DNA from: Microbacterium hydrocarbonoxydans
GTDB taxonomy: Bacteria; Actinomycetota; Actinomycetes; Actinomycetales; Microbacteriaceae
Length of the DNA stretch: 64,000 bases
Direction of reading: 5' to 3'
Assembly (NCBI RefSeq): GCF_011752045.1
Contig: NZ_JAAKXW010000003.1
Location: 1-64,000 of the forward strand
This document shows, one piece after another, positions 19,151 to 30,245 of this stretch (position 1 is its first letter; each line of letters begins with the position of its first letter). The notes under the pieces were generated by a model, which saw nothing but the letters and a program-made list of their open reading frames with translations, was not told the DNA's origin and ran no database searches. A program made the position numbers and the translations under genes.

Positions 19151-20620
19151 ATGACCGACTCCACTGCCGGCGACGACCGCGCTCCCGACTTCTTCGACAA
19201 GCTGATCGAAGAGGCGCCCCGCGAGCAGTCCCCCTCCACGTTCACGCAGGCGTTCCGCGGCTACGACAAGGCCGAGGTCGACTCCGCGCTGAGCTCCCTG
19301 CGCAACCAGCTGCAGCAGCTGAAGGCGGACCTCGCCGACGCCGAGGTGCGCCACGAGGACGCCCTGGACTCGGCGCTCGAGTCGGTGCGCTCCGAGGAGC
19401 GCGCCACCCGCGAGGCGCTCGAGGCCCAGCTGACCGCCGCGAAGGCCAGGGCGGCGGATGCCGAGCAGCAGGTCTCCACGCTCACCAACGAGCTCGTCGA
19501 CACCCCGCGCGCCGAGGGCCAGGACGCCCCCTCGCGCGAGCAGTTCGAGGCCATCCTGCGCGTCGCCGAGGAGCAGGCGAACGTCCTCATCCAGAACGCC
19601 GCCGTTCAGGCAGACCGGCTCATGGCCGCGGCCCGTGAGGAGGTCACCGCGCAGCGCGCCGAGGCGGAGGCCGACGCTGCCCGCATCATCTCTCAGGCGC
19701 AGCACGACGCCGACCAGATCCGCCTGAAGATCGACACCGAGTACACCGCCCACCAGGCGACCGTCGAGCGAGAGGCTGCGCACGCCGCCGAAAAGGTGCA
19801 CCAGGCGTCGCAGGAGGCCACCGCGATCCGCACCGAGGCCGAGAAGGGCGCCGCCGCCCTCCGATCGCTGGTCACCCGCGAGACGGCTCAGCTGCGGGCG
19901 GACGCCGAGCGGGACGTCCGCGAGATGAACGCCCGGGTGCTCGAGTTCGAGGAGACCCTGACGCGCCGCCAGGACGACGCGCAGCAGGAGTTCCTGGTGC
20001 TGCACAACCAGGCCGTCGCGCACGCCGAGCGCATCACGACCGACGCCAACGAGCAGGTCGCCGCCTCGCTGGATCACGCCCAGCGCATCTCCGCGAAGGC
20101 CGACGACTACGAGCGCCTGATGCGCTCGCAGGCCGCCGCGATCGAGGCGGACGCCCAGGTGCGCGCCCGCGACACGCTCGACCGCGCCCGCGTCAAGGCG
20201 CAGAAGATCGTCGACTCGGTGACCGGCCACACGTCGAACGTGCTGCGCGACGCCGAGGACCACGCCCGCAAGCTGCGCTGGCAGCAGCAGCAGCTCGCCA
20301 GCTTCATGGCCGAGGTGCGCGAGCTCATCCGGCCCGAGGGCATCTTCACCGACGAGGCATCCGAGTCCGACGTCGCCATCCCGTCCGTCGCGACGGTGAC
20401 CGCTGAGACGGCGGATCAGACGGATGCCGCAGCGGATGCGGAGACCGACGAGGTCATCGAGGCCGAGACGTTCGAGGCGGAGATCATCGAACCGGACCCC
20501 GCAGACGTGTTCCTCGGCGACGAGGTCCTCGAGGACGAGCTCCTCGACGACGAGACCGCCACCATCGAGGGCAAGATCACCATCGACGTCGTCGAAGCCG
20601 AGGAGCCGACCTCGCGCTGA
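19151..20620 (+). CDS. DivIVA-like long coiled-coil protein
   Basis: 489 residues. Near residues 33-50 the phrase FTQAFRGYDKAEVDSAL resembles the DivIVA N-terminal membrane-curvature domain. A near-continuous Ala/Glu/Gln/Arg heptad region, with many QADRL, EAEADAARI and AEKVHQAS units, runs from about 50 to 395. The last 85 residues are a very acidic tail rich in Asp, Glu and Thr. No signal peptide. It is probably a cytosolic polar or septal scaffold comparable with DivIVA/Wag31, FilP or Scy of actinobacteria. AAGGCTGACC precedes ATG 19151. A strong hairpin follows. Confidence 0.8.
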   Translation: MTDSTAGDDRAPDFFDKLIEEAPREQSPSTFTQAFRGYDKAEVDSALSSLRNQLQQLKADLADAEVRHEDALDSALESVRSEERATREALEAQLTAAKARAADAEQQVSTLTNELVDTPRAEGQDAPSREQFEAILRVAEEQANVLIQNAAVQADRLMAAAREEVTAQRAEAEADAARIISQAQHDADQIRLKIDTEYTAHQATVEREAAHAAEKVHQASQEATAIRTEAEKGAAALRSLVTRETAQLRADAERDVREMNARVLEFEETLTRRQDDAQQEFLVLHNQAVAHAERITTDANEQVAASLDHAQRISAKADDYERLMRSQAAAIEADAQVRARDTLDRARVKAQKIVDSVTGHTSNVLRDAEDHARKLRWQQQQLASFMAEVRELIRPEGIFTDEASESDVAIPSVATVTAETADQTDAAADAETDEVIEAETFEAEIIEPDPADVFLGDEVLEDELLDDETATIEGKITIDVVEAEEPTSR

Positions 20621-20634
20621 GCGACTTCAGACGC

Positions 20635-20674
20635 CGGAGGGGCGTGTGCGGGTTCTCCCGCTCACGCCCCTCCG
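20635..20674. terminator. Strong hairpin terminator after the coiled-coil gene
   Basis: CGGAGGGGCGTG (20635-20646) and CACGCCCCTCCG (20663-20674) pair perfectly. An inner stem GCGGG-TTCT-CCCGC continues after a single mismatch, so nearly all 40 bases fold into one hairpin. Confidence 0.8.
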
Positions 20675-20814
20675 CTGTGTGCGGGCGGTGATTCGCAGCG
20701 CGGCCGTCGCCATGACTCCGGAGATCCGGGGCGGTCACGCGCGGAAACCGCCGGACAGCGCGCGACGAACGGGTTTCTCCGGAGTTGCGGCGGGGAGCGT
20801 GCGATGATCGCGTC

Positions 20815-21279
20815 ATGAACCGGAACCGGCGTGGTCTCGCCCTCGGTCTCGCGTGCGCAACGCTCATGCTCTCCGGATGCTCGAGCACGCTCGGAGTGAC
20901 GACGCACACCTGCATCGACTGGATCGCCTTCGAGACTCCGGCGGATGCTGCCGAGGAGGCCGATGCCGTCGTCGTCGGACGGATCTCCGGCCAGGCCGGG
21001 ACCACGACTTACATGGGGATGACAGCGACGACCTGGAACGTCGAGGCCGACACCTGGCTCGAGGGCAAGGGCGAACACGAACTGGTCGTCACCTCGCTCC
21101 CGCGCAGTTGCGACGACCCCGGCGACACGATGTCTCGCCTGCAGGGCACAGAGCCGCTGGTGTTGTTTCTGCGCGACGCATCTTCGGGGTGGGAGATCGT
21201 CACCCCTTGGCAGGGCGTCGTTCCGGCGACGCCGGACGGCGGCATCCCGCCCGAATGGCCCGCCGACGTATATGAGTGA
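20815..21279 (+). CDS. Hypothetical lipoprotein
   Basis: 154 residues. The N-terminus MNRNRR plus a hydrophobic core and lipobox LSGC (Cys near residue 20) indicates a secreted lipoprotein. The mature part carries further Cys residues (THTCIDW and RSCDD) that could form a disulfide, and beta-rich text such as ADAVVVGRISGQ. No family recognised. An upstream in-frame ATG (20785) would add a polar leader and is less likely. Its stop is 9 bases from the end of the convergent desaturase. Confidence 0.75.
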   Translation: MNRNRRGLALGLACATLMLSGCSSTLGVTTHTCIDWIAFETPADAAEEADAVVVGRISGQAGTTTYMGMTATTWNVEADTWLEGKGEHELVVTSLPRSCDDPGDTMSRLQGTEPLVLFLRDASSGWEIVTPWQGVVPATPDGGIPPEWPADVYE

Positions 21280-21288
21280 CGTCGTCGG

Positions 21289-22359
21289 CTATGCGCGCAC
21301 GAACCGCGCCGCGGCGGGGCAGTCGAAGGGGTCGGCGCCGGCGGCGAGACCGACGCGGTTGAGGTACTCGATCACGATCGCGTAGGAGCGGCCGAGGCTG
21401 GTCTCGGTGTACGGCACGTCGTTCGCCGCGCAGTAGTCGCGGACGATCTCGCGGGCCTTCGAGAGGTGCGGTCGGGGCATGTTCGGGAACAGGTGGTGCT
21501 CGACCTGGTAGTTCAGTCCGCCCATGAGCGTCGTCGCCCACCAGCCACCGCGGATGTTGCGCGAGGTGCGCACCTGCTTCGAGAAGAAGTCCAGGCGGGC
21601 GTTCGGGTCGATGATCGGCATGCCCTTGTGGTTCGGCGCGAAGGAAGCGCCCATGTACACGCCGAACACGGCGAGCTGCACGCCCATGAAGGCGAACGCC
21701 ATCCCGAGGGGCAGCAGGAGGAAGACGGGGACGAGGATGATCGCGAAGCGGAGCGCGATGATGCCGAGCTCGGTCCAGCGGCCCTTGACGTTCCTCTTCG
21801 TCAGCAGGTGCTTCAGGCCGATGTAGTGCAGGTTCAGGCCCTCGAGGGTGAGGAGGGGGAAGAACAGCCATCCCTGCCTGCGGGTGATCAGGCGGATCAG
21901 GCCGCGGGACTTCGCCGCGTCCTCCTCGAGGAACGAGATCGTGTCGACCTCGATGTCCGGGTCCTTGCCGACCTGGTTCGGGTTGCCGTGATGCTTGGTG
22001 TGCTTGGAGTCCCACCAGGAGTAGCTCATGCCGATGCTGCCGGCGAGGATGCGGGCGAGCTTGAAGTTGGCCGGGCCGGAGGTCAGGATCTGACGGTGGG
22101 CGGCCTCGTGGGAGAGGAACGCGATCTGCGTGAAGATGATGCCGAGGGCACCGGCGATGAGCAGCTGGAACCAGCTGTCGCCGAGGAGGATGAAGCCGGT
22201 GACCGCCCCGCCGAGCGCGAGCACGATGCCCGAGCCGACGAGGATGTAGAACCAGGTGGCGCGACGCAGCAGCCCGGTCTCCTTGACGACCTGCGAGACC
22301 TGCTTGTAGGCCTGCGCCATCGGCGGGAACTCCGCGTTGCCGGAGTAGGTCTGGCGCAC
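21289..22359 (-). CDS. Membrane fatty acid (acyl-CoA) desaturase
   Basis: At least 356 residues. The three His boxes of membrane di-iron desaturases are present: HEAAH near residue 84, HTKHHGN near 119 and QVEHHLFP near 286. Four or so membrane helices lie between them. It introduces a double bond into acyl chains, probably supporting membrane fluidity. The annotated GTG 22359 has no ribosome site. In frame upstream, AGGAG at 22408-22412 is followed after six bases by ATC 22401-22399, with no ATG, GTG or TTG nearby, so the true N-terminus may be about 14 residues longer. Confidence 0.9.
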   Translation of the reverse strand: MRQTYSGNAEFPPMAQAYKQVSQVVKETGLLRRATWFYILVGSGIVLALGGAVTGFILLGDSWFQLLIAGALGIIFTQIAFLSHEAAHRQILTSGPANFKLARILAGSIGMSYSWWDSKHTKHHGNPNQVGKDPDIEVDTISFLEEDAAKSRGLIRLITRRQGWLFFPLLTLEGLNLHYIGLKHLLTKRNVKGRWTELGIIALRFAIILVPVFLLLPLGMAFAFMGVQLAVFGVYMGASFAPNHKGMPIIDPNARLDFFSKQVRTSRNIRGGWWATTLMGGLNYQVEHHLFPNMPRPHLSKAREIVRDYCAANDVPYTETSLGRSYAIVIEYLNRVGLAAGADPFDCPAAARFVRA

Positions 22360-22548
22360 AGGCCCGAGCGTGGTGGTCGTTTCGACCTCTGAGATGGAGA
22401 TGGTGCTCTCCTGCCGATCGGGAGCCCTTGAGCTGCGGAAGCCAAGGGCGGATGCCGTTCGCTCTCCTCAGGGTAACCCTCCCCGCATACGCGGGAAGGC
22501 ATACGATCCGGGGTTCCGACAGCCTCGACGGGGCCGCGCGAACCCGGA

Positions 22549-22833
22549 TCAGGCGCGGGCGCGGCGGGGCCGGCGGCGCAGGACGCGCGGCAGGCTCAGC
22601 GGGAACAGGGACGCGCGGCGCGCCGGCTCCTGCGAGCCCTCGAGCGCACGGAAGGCGTCGTCGAGGGTCGGGAAGGCGCCGACCTCGGCGCCCTGATGGT
22701 CATGGACGAGGTGGGCGGTGCCGTCGAACTCGACGAAACCGGCGAACTCGCCGTCGCGCGTGGCGACGTGCACATCGGCGTCTGCCTGCTTCCAGGTCAG
22801 CGGATCGAACGGGGGATAGGTGGTGGTGCTCAT
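22549..22833 (-). CDS. Small hypothetical protein
   Basis: About 94 residues from ATG 22833 (an alternative ATG 22845 adds four residues; neither has a strong ribosome site). The first 65 residues read as a compact beta-rich domain (VHVATRDGEFAGFVEFDGTA), followed by a short helix and a very basic Arg/Pro tail. No family recognised. The 232 bases upstream to the next gene carry no ORF I would support and probably include its promoter. Confidence 0.55.
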   Translation of the reverse strand: MSTTTYPPFDPLTWKQADADVHVATRDGEFAGFVEFDGTAHLVHDHQGAEVGAFPTLDDAFRALEGSQEPARRASLFPLSLPRVLRRRPRRARA

Positions 22834-23065
22834 GGTGATGCTCATTGCTGTGGGGCGGGCGCGCTTCGGCGCGCCTCGCAAGACGTGCGATCGAGGGCGG
22901 ATGCCGCGCGCGTCGATGCACGCGGTCCGGAATGGGCCCTGATCAGTGGCGACGTGGCGGCCGAGAGGGGCACAGCACACACGTTGCATCACCAGTGTAG
23001 CAGAGTCGACGACGGCGACCCGAGACGCCCCTCCCGCAGGAGCGCTCGGGCCGCATGCGCCCCGC

Positions 23066-23971
23066 TCAGTTCGCCGGCGGCGTCGCCGTGTCCACCCCGA
23101 CCACGAGGGTCGCGGAGTAGCCGTCGGCGGTGTTCCCCGTGATCGTCGCGAGCTGCGAGGCGCCCGCGTCGTCGCCGAAGACGTTGTCGCCAGCCAGAGT
23201 CACCTGAGCGAGGTTGCCGGAGCTGCCGGCGTACCCGGAGCCGGCGTACACCTCGGCGCAGCTCGCCTCGGGGAGCGCCAGCTGCGAGGTCGCGATCGCG
23301 TTCTCGGCATCGGTGATCGCGTCGGCCCCGGGGTACACCTCGAAGTGGATGTGCGGCCAGCGGCCCGAGTAGCAGCCGGGGAAGATCGACATGAACGAGA
23401 CTCGACCCTCGGCATCCGCCACCTGCACGCCACGCAGATAGGTGACGTCCTCCAGCCCCGGCGAGTACATCGAGTACTCCCCCTGTGCCGTGCAGTGCCA
23501 GGCGTAGACCGCCACGCCCTCGAACGGGACGCCGCCGTTCGCGAGGTCGAGGATCTGCAGCTCGAAGGTGAGCGGCACGCCCTCGGCGGTGGCAGTGCCG
23601 TCGATCGACGAACGGATGTCCTGCCGCACGATGCCGGCCTGCTCGAGGATGTCCGGGCCGTTCGACCCGTCACCCGGATAGGGCCCTGCGGTCTCGTCGG
23701 GGATCTCCGCGGTGCCGGCCGCGGTGCCGCTGCCGGAGTCCGTCGTCGGGGTGGCCGTCGCTCCGCCACCGGACGCCGCAGGTGCGCAGGCCGCGAGGAC
23801 GACGGCCCCCGCACCGAGCCCGGCCAGTCCGAGAACGCTCCGTCGGGAGATGAGGGTGCGCAGATCGAACGCCGCGCCCTGGTCGACGACCTCCTCGTCT
23901 GGGCGATCGAGGAGACGACCCTCATAGGCGGGTCCGTCGGGTGTGCGGATCGGCTCGGGGATGCGGGTCAT
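23066..23971 (-). CDS. Intradiol ring-cleavage dioxygenase-like exported lipoprotein
   Basis: 301 residues. An unusually long polar leader of about 42 residues is followed by SRRSVLGLAGLGAGAVVLAAC, combining a twin-arginine motif with a lipobox (Cys about 62). The mature domain has ETAGPYPGD, YAWHCTAQGEYSMYS and RWPHIHFEVYPG, matching Tyr and His iron-ligand regions of intradiol dioxygenases. Such exported homologs are common in actinobacteria and their aromatic substrate is usually unknown. No catechol pathway genes are adjacent, so a role in catechol breakdown is unproven. Confidence 0.83.
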   Translation of the reverse strand: MTRIPEPIRTPDGPAYEGRLLDRPDEEVVDQGAAFDLRTLISRRSVLGLAGLGAGAVVLAACAPAASGGGATATPTTDSGSGTAAGTAEIPDETAGPYPGDGSNGPDILEQAGIVRQDIRSSIDGTATAEGVPLTFELQILDLANGGVPFEGVAVYAWHCTAQGEYSMYSPGLEDVTYLRGVQVADAEGRVSFMSIFPGCYSGRWPHIHFEVYPGADAITDAENAIATSQLALPEASCAEVYAGSGYAGSSGNLAQVTLAGDNVFGDDAGASQLATITGNTADGYSATLVVGVDTATPPAN

Positions 23972-24065
23972 GATCGTGCTCCTCTCGGGAACGGCTCGGG
24001 GTGATGGGTGAAGCCCATGGTTCCGGAGGAGGCGATCAGTGGACCATGCCCCGCCTATGCGGAGA

Positions 24066-25250
24066 CTATGAAGCCTTCCCCGAGGTCGAGAGCGAGTCGC
24101 GGGGCACCGGCGGCCGGATGACGAGCACGACGACGATCGCCACCATCACGGCCGCGGTGATCGCGATCGGGATCGGCAGAATCGGGTCGAGCAGCACGAG
24201 CAGAGCGCCGAGCGGCACCACGGTGTTCACGACGCGGTCGGCGTTGTCGCGGATCCCGATCCACCAGATCCCGATCAGGAAGAGCGCGATCGGGATCGAC
24301 ACGGTGAGGGAGGCCTGGAGGGTCGTGAGGTGGCTCTCGTGGGTGAGGACGTCGATCTCCACCTCGATGCCGGCCGAGAACGCCGCGGCCGCGGCGAACA
24401 CGAGGTAGTGCGTGTAGCCGTAGCGCAGCGAGCGGCCGAACGTCGTGATCGCCCTGTGGTGCGGCGGCCAGAAGTAGATCCACCACAGAGACGCGGTGAC
24501 CACGAGGGTGAGCACGGCGATCGCGATGAGCGGGCCCAGCGCGTCGACCTTGTCGAGGGCCCCGATGATCGCATTGGCCGAGGCGAGCAGGCTCTCGCCG
24601 AGCACGATGAGTGTGAACAGGCCGTACCGCTCGGTGATGTGATGCGGATGCCACGGCGTCTGGTGCCTGAACTCCGCGAACACCGGGACGCCGATCTCGA
24701 TCAGCGCGAAGACCACGAAAGCGACGAGCTGGAGCGGACCGGCGGGGATCAGGAGGAACAGGACCCAGAGCACCTGCACCGCCGCGATGCCCCCGGCGTA
24801 CCGGATCGTGGCCGTGCGCAGTTCGGGCCCTGCTGACCGGCTCGCACGCAACCACTGCGTGATCATCGCGATGCGCATCACGACGTAGCCGATCACCGGC
24901 ACCGTGAAGTCTCCGTGGAACGCCGCAGGAATGCCGGCCGCGAGGATCAGCACGCCGCCCATCTGCACGATCGTCGTCACCCGGTAGAGCCAGTCGTCGG
25001 TGTCGAACGAGGTCGCGAACCAGGTGAAGTTCATCCACGCCCACCAGATCGCGAAGAACACCATCGCGTAGGACGTGATGCCGTGGACGAAATCGCCGTG
25101 GCTCATCGCGTGGTGCAGCTGCACGGCCGCGGTGCTCACGGCGACGACGAACACCAGATCGAAGAAGAGCTCGAGAGTGCTGGCGGTGCGGTGCGTCTGG
25201 GCCGGGTCGCGCGGCAGCATCCTGGCGAGCCGGAAGCGGGGCGTGGTCAT
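24066..25250 (-). CDS. Low temperature requirement protein A (LtrA) family
   Basis: About 394 residues with ten to twelve membrane helices. The family signature ELFFDLVFVVAVS is near residue 27, and VLGESLLASANAI lies mid-chain. LtrA was first described in Listeria as needed for growth at low temperature; its biochemical function is unknown. GTG 25259 is an alternative start three codons upstream. Divergent from rmlA. Confidence 0.87.
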   Translation of the reverse strand: MTTPRFRLARMLPRDPAQTHRTASTLELFFDLVFVVAVSTAAVQLHHAMSHGDFVHGITSYAMVFFAIWWAWMNFTWFATSFDTDDWLYRVTTIVQMGGVLILAAGIPAAFHGDFTVPVIGYVVMRIAMITQWLRASRSAGPELRTATIRYAGGIAAVQVLWVLFLLIPAGPLQLVAFVVFALIEIGVPVFAEFRHQTPWHPHHITERYGLFTLIVLGESLLASANAIIGALDKVDALGPLIAIAVLTLVVTASLWWIYFWPPHHRAITTFGRSLRYGYTHYLVFAAAAAFSAGIEVEIDVLTHESHLTTLQASLTVSIPIALFLIGIWWIGIRDNADRVVNTVVPLGALLVLLDPILPIPIAITAAVMVAIVVVLVIRPPVPRDSLSTSGKAS

Positions 25251-25316
25251 ATCGGTCACCGCAACAGGCTAGTGCGGGAGCGGGCGCACCGGTAACGCTC
25301 CAGCTGTGCCACTCTG

Positions 25317-27189
<1,873 letters not shown>

Positions 27190-27190
<1 letters not shown>

Positions 27191-28614
27191 TGACCGAGTT
27201 CGGCAAGGCGCTCAGCGTCACGGAGACGCCGATCCCGGGGCTGCTCCTCGCCGAGCTGCCGGTGCACGGCGACTCCCGCGGCTGGTTCAAGGAGAACTGG
27301 CAGCGCGAGAAGATGGTCGCCGAAGGACTCCCCGACTTCGGTCCTGTGCAGAACAGCGTCGCGTTCAACGATGAGCGGGGAACGACTCGCGGCATCCACG
27401 CCGAACCCTGGGACAAATGGGTCTCGGTCGCCACCGGGAGGATCTTCGGCGCCTGGGTCGACCTGCGTGAGGGCGAGACGTTCGGCACGGTGTTCACCGC
27501 GGAGCTCGATCCGTCGCGCGCGATCTTCGTGCCGCGAGGTGTGGGCAACTCGTACCAGACGCTGGAGGCGGGCACGGCGTACGTCTACCTCGTGAACGAC
27601 CACTGGTCTCCGGACGCCGATTACACGTTCCTGAACCTGGCCGACGAGACCGCCGGGATCAACTGGCCGATCCCGATCGACGAGGCGATCATCTCCGACA
27701 AGGACAGGGAGCACCCGCGACTCGCGGACGTCGCCCCGATCACGCCGAGGAAGACGCTGGTGCTCGGTGCGTCCGGGCAGCTCGGCCGCGCACTGCGCAA
27801 TCGACTCGGCGACGCCGCGCATGTCGAGTACGCCACCAGGGAGGACCTGGACCTGCGCGCCGCCGACCTCGCCGGGGCCCGCCGCTGGCGCGACTACGAC
27901 ACGATCATCAACGCCGCAGCCTACACGGCCGTCGACGCGGCGGAGACCCCGGAGGGACGCGCCGAGGCCTGGGCCGCGAACACGACCGGCGTCGCGAGCC
28001 TCGCCCGGATCGCGGCCGAGAACCGCATCACCCTCGTGCACGTCTCCAGCGACTACGTCTTCGACGGCACCCAGGAGGCGCCCTACACGGAGACCGCCCC
28101 GGTGACCCCGCTCGGCGTCTACGGCCAGACCAAGGCGGCTGCCGACGCTGTCGTCTCCGCCGTTCCGAGGCACTACGTCGTGAGGACGTCGTGGGTGATC
28201 GGCGACGGGCGCAACTTCGTGCGCACCATGGCGTCGCTCGCCGACCGCGGCGTCTCCCCTCGCGTCGTCGGCGACCAGGTCGGGCGGCTCACCTTCGCCT
28301 CCGACCTCGCGGCGGCCATCCTGCACCTGCTCCGCACGGGGGCGCCTTTCGGCGTGTACAACGTCACCGGCGCCGGCGCCCCGCAATCCTGGGCCGACAT
28401 CGCCCGCGCGGTGTACCGCGGCACCGGGCACGACGACGCACAGGTGACCGACGTGACCACGGCCGAGTACTTCGCCGGGCAGCCGGGACCGATCGCGCCG
28501 CGACCGCGGAACAGCGTGCTGGATCTCACGAAGATCATCGCGACGGGCTGGCAGCCGTCCGAAGGCGGAGAGGCCCTCGACGCCTACCTCGCCGCGGAAG
28601 GCGTCGACGCCTAG
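27190..28614 (+). CDS. Fused dTDP-4-dehydrorhamnose 3,5-epimerase / reductase (RmlC-RmlD)
   Basis: 474 residues. Residues 1 to about 185 form the RmlC cupin epimerase (GDSRGWFKENWQREKM, RGIHAEPWDKWV with the active-site His, FVPRGVGNSYQTLE). A short linker leads to RmlD, starting at LVLGASGQLGRAL near residue 193, with VSSDYVFDGT and the catalytic YGQTK. The fusion would carry out the last two steps to dTDP-L-rhamnose in one chain. Fusions of this kind occur in actinobacteria. The ATG at 27190 shares one base with the rmlB stop. Its own stop overlaps that of the convergent glycosyltransferase. Confidence 0.92.
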
Positions 28615-29786
28615 AGCTCCCCCGGGCGCATCGCCTCGGCGTCGATGGCGCGCAGCACGCGCCGCGCCGCGGTGTCGGTCGAGGGCTCGCCCTCGGCATC
28701 CGTCCTGCGGCGCCCGCGCGGCGCGTAGACGACCAGCGAGTGGAACAGGAACCGCGCGAAGAACGCCACGACGAGCGACAGGCCGGTGGCGAGCACGCTG
28801 GAGATGTGCCAGGTCTCCACCATCAGCGCCATCACCGGGATGCGCAGGGCCGCCTCGACGTTGTTGAACGCGAAGGACGTCAGGAATCGGGTGCCGAGCG
28901 CGCGGGCGTCGGTGCGCATGTCGGCGAACACGAAGCGCTCCTGGAGGAGGAAGTTCCCCACGATCGTGACCTCGGCGCCGATGATCGCCGCCCAGATGTA
29001 GGGAACCCCCAAGGTCGTCAGCAGCCACATGATGCCGAGGTTCGCGACGGCGCCGACCGCGCCGATCAGGGCGAACAGCGACATCTTGCCGAAACGCAGG
29101 CGGCCGAGATGCGCCACGAAGGTTGCGCCCTGCCGCAGGCTCGCCTTCGACGTGCCGTGCCGGCGCTCGGCGAACGCCATCGGCACCTCGGCGACGCGCA
29201 GGTCGGTGCGGGCGAGGATCTCGAGGAGGATCTTGAACCCCTGCGGCTTCAGGACGTCGATGTCGAGGCGCGTGCGGTCGACGAGGAAGAAGCCGGTCAT
29301 CGGGTCGGTGCTGCGGGCCAGCCGGATGGGGAACATGGCGCGGGTGAGCCAGGTGGCGGCCCGGGAGACGCCGAATCGCACCGCGGTGCCGAGCCCGCTG
29401 GTGTCGCCGCCGCCGATGTAACGGGACGCCGCGACGACGTCTGCGCCGCCCTCCTCGTGCCTCGCGAGGAGGGCGGGGAGCAGCTCGGGGGGATGCTGCA
29501 GGTCGCCGTCCATCACGATGCACAGATCGGATGCCGCGGCCTGGAGCCCGACGACCACGGCCCCGCCGAGCCCTCCCGTGTTGGCCGTGCGGTGGATGAC
29601 GCGGACGGGGAGCGCGGCATCGGCGGCGACGCGCTCGACCTCGGCCGCCGTGTCGTCGCTGCTGTCGTCGATGAAGAGGATCTCGGCGTCCCACGCGGCG
29701 AGCGCGCGTGCGGTGCGTTCGACGAGCTCCGCGACGTTGTCGCGCTCGTTGTACGTCGGCACGATGACCGTGACCCCTGTGCCCAC
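28611..29786 (-). CDS. GT2 polyprenol-phosphate glycosyltransferase with GtrA domain
   Basis: About 391 residues. The N-terminal GT2 domain (residues 1-225) has VTVIVPTYNERDN, FIDDSSDDT and the MDGDLQHPPE metal site; YIGGGDTSGLG and DPMTGFFLV are typical of dolichyl/polyprenyl-phosphate mannose synthases. Four C-terminal helices (about residues 235-360) form a GtrA domain, usually linked to flipping or anchoring of the lipid-linked sugar. GTG 29786 follows GGAGAAGGGGAG; the longer in-frame ATG 29942 runs into the divergent glutaredoxin. It probably acts in cell-envelope glycan synthesis alongside the rhamnose genes. Confidence 0.88.
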   Translation of the reverse strand: MGTGVTVIVPTYNERDNVAELVERTARALAAWDAEILFIDDSSDDTAAEVERVAADAALPVRVIHRTANTGGLGGAVVVGLQAAASDLCIVMDGDLQHPPELLPALLARHEEGGADVVAASRYIGGGDTSGLGTAVRFGVSRAATWLTRAMFPIRLARSTDPMTGFFLVDRTRLDIDVLKPQGFKILLEILARTDLRVAEVPMAFAERRHGTSKASLRQGATFVAHLGRLRFGKMSLFALIGAVGAVANLGIMWLLTTLGVPYIWAAIIGAEVTIVGNFLLQERFVFADMRTDARALGTRFLTSFAFNNVEAALRIPVMALMVETWHISSVLATGLSLVVAFFARFLFHSLVVYAPRGRRRTDAEGEPSTDTAARRVLRAIDAEAMRPGEL

Positions 29787-29926
29787 GTGCTCCCCTTCTC
29801 CGGCGTGCGCTCGGCTGCGGCCTCCATCGTGCCATGGCTTGTTGTGAGCGGGAAACGGCTGCCCACGAGCAGGGAAGGCGCCTCGCACTCGGCGCCCTCC
29901 CTGCCAGAGGCCTTTACCCTGGAAGC

Positions 29927-30187
29927 ATGACCTCTGCAGCATCCACGATCACGATGTTCGGCGCCGACTGGTGCCGCGACTGCATCCGCACCAAGAAGCA
30001 GCTCGACGAGCTCGGCATCGAGTACGAGTACGTCGACCTCGTGGCCGACCCCGCCGCCGCGGACGTGGCCAAGGAGATCTCCGGCCGCACGAACATCCCC
30101 GTCGTCGTCTACCCGGACGCCTCGCACCACGTCGAGCCGTCGAACGCCGACGTCGAGTCGAAGCTGCGCGAGCTCGCCCTGATCTGA
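29927..30187 (+). CDS. Glutaredoxin-like protein (mycoredoxin type)
   Basis: 86 residues. Thioredoxin fold with the redox motif CRDC near residue 15 (DWCRDCIRTKKQLDELG) and the cis-Pro region NIPVVVYPD. Actinobacterial mycoredoxins use CxxC with mycothiol, so this is the likely cofactor, by family knowledge. GGAAGC precedes ATG 29927. Confidence 0.86.
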   Translation: MTSAASTITMFGADWCRDCIRTKKQLDELGIEYEYVDLVADPAAADVAKEISGRTNIPVVVYPDASHHVEPSNADVESKLRELALI

Positions 30188-30245
30188 GACGGGGTCTCAC
30201 CAGGCCTGAGACCGTAAGCTGGGGAACCCGCCTGAGGAGACGCCG

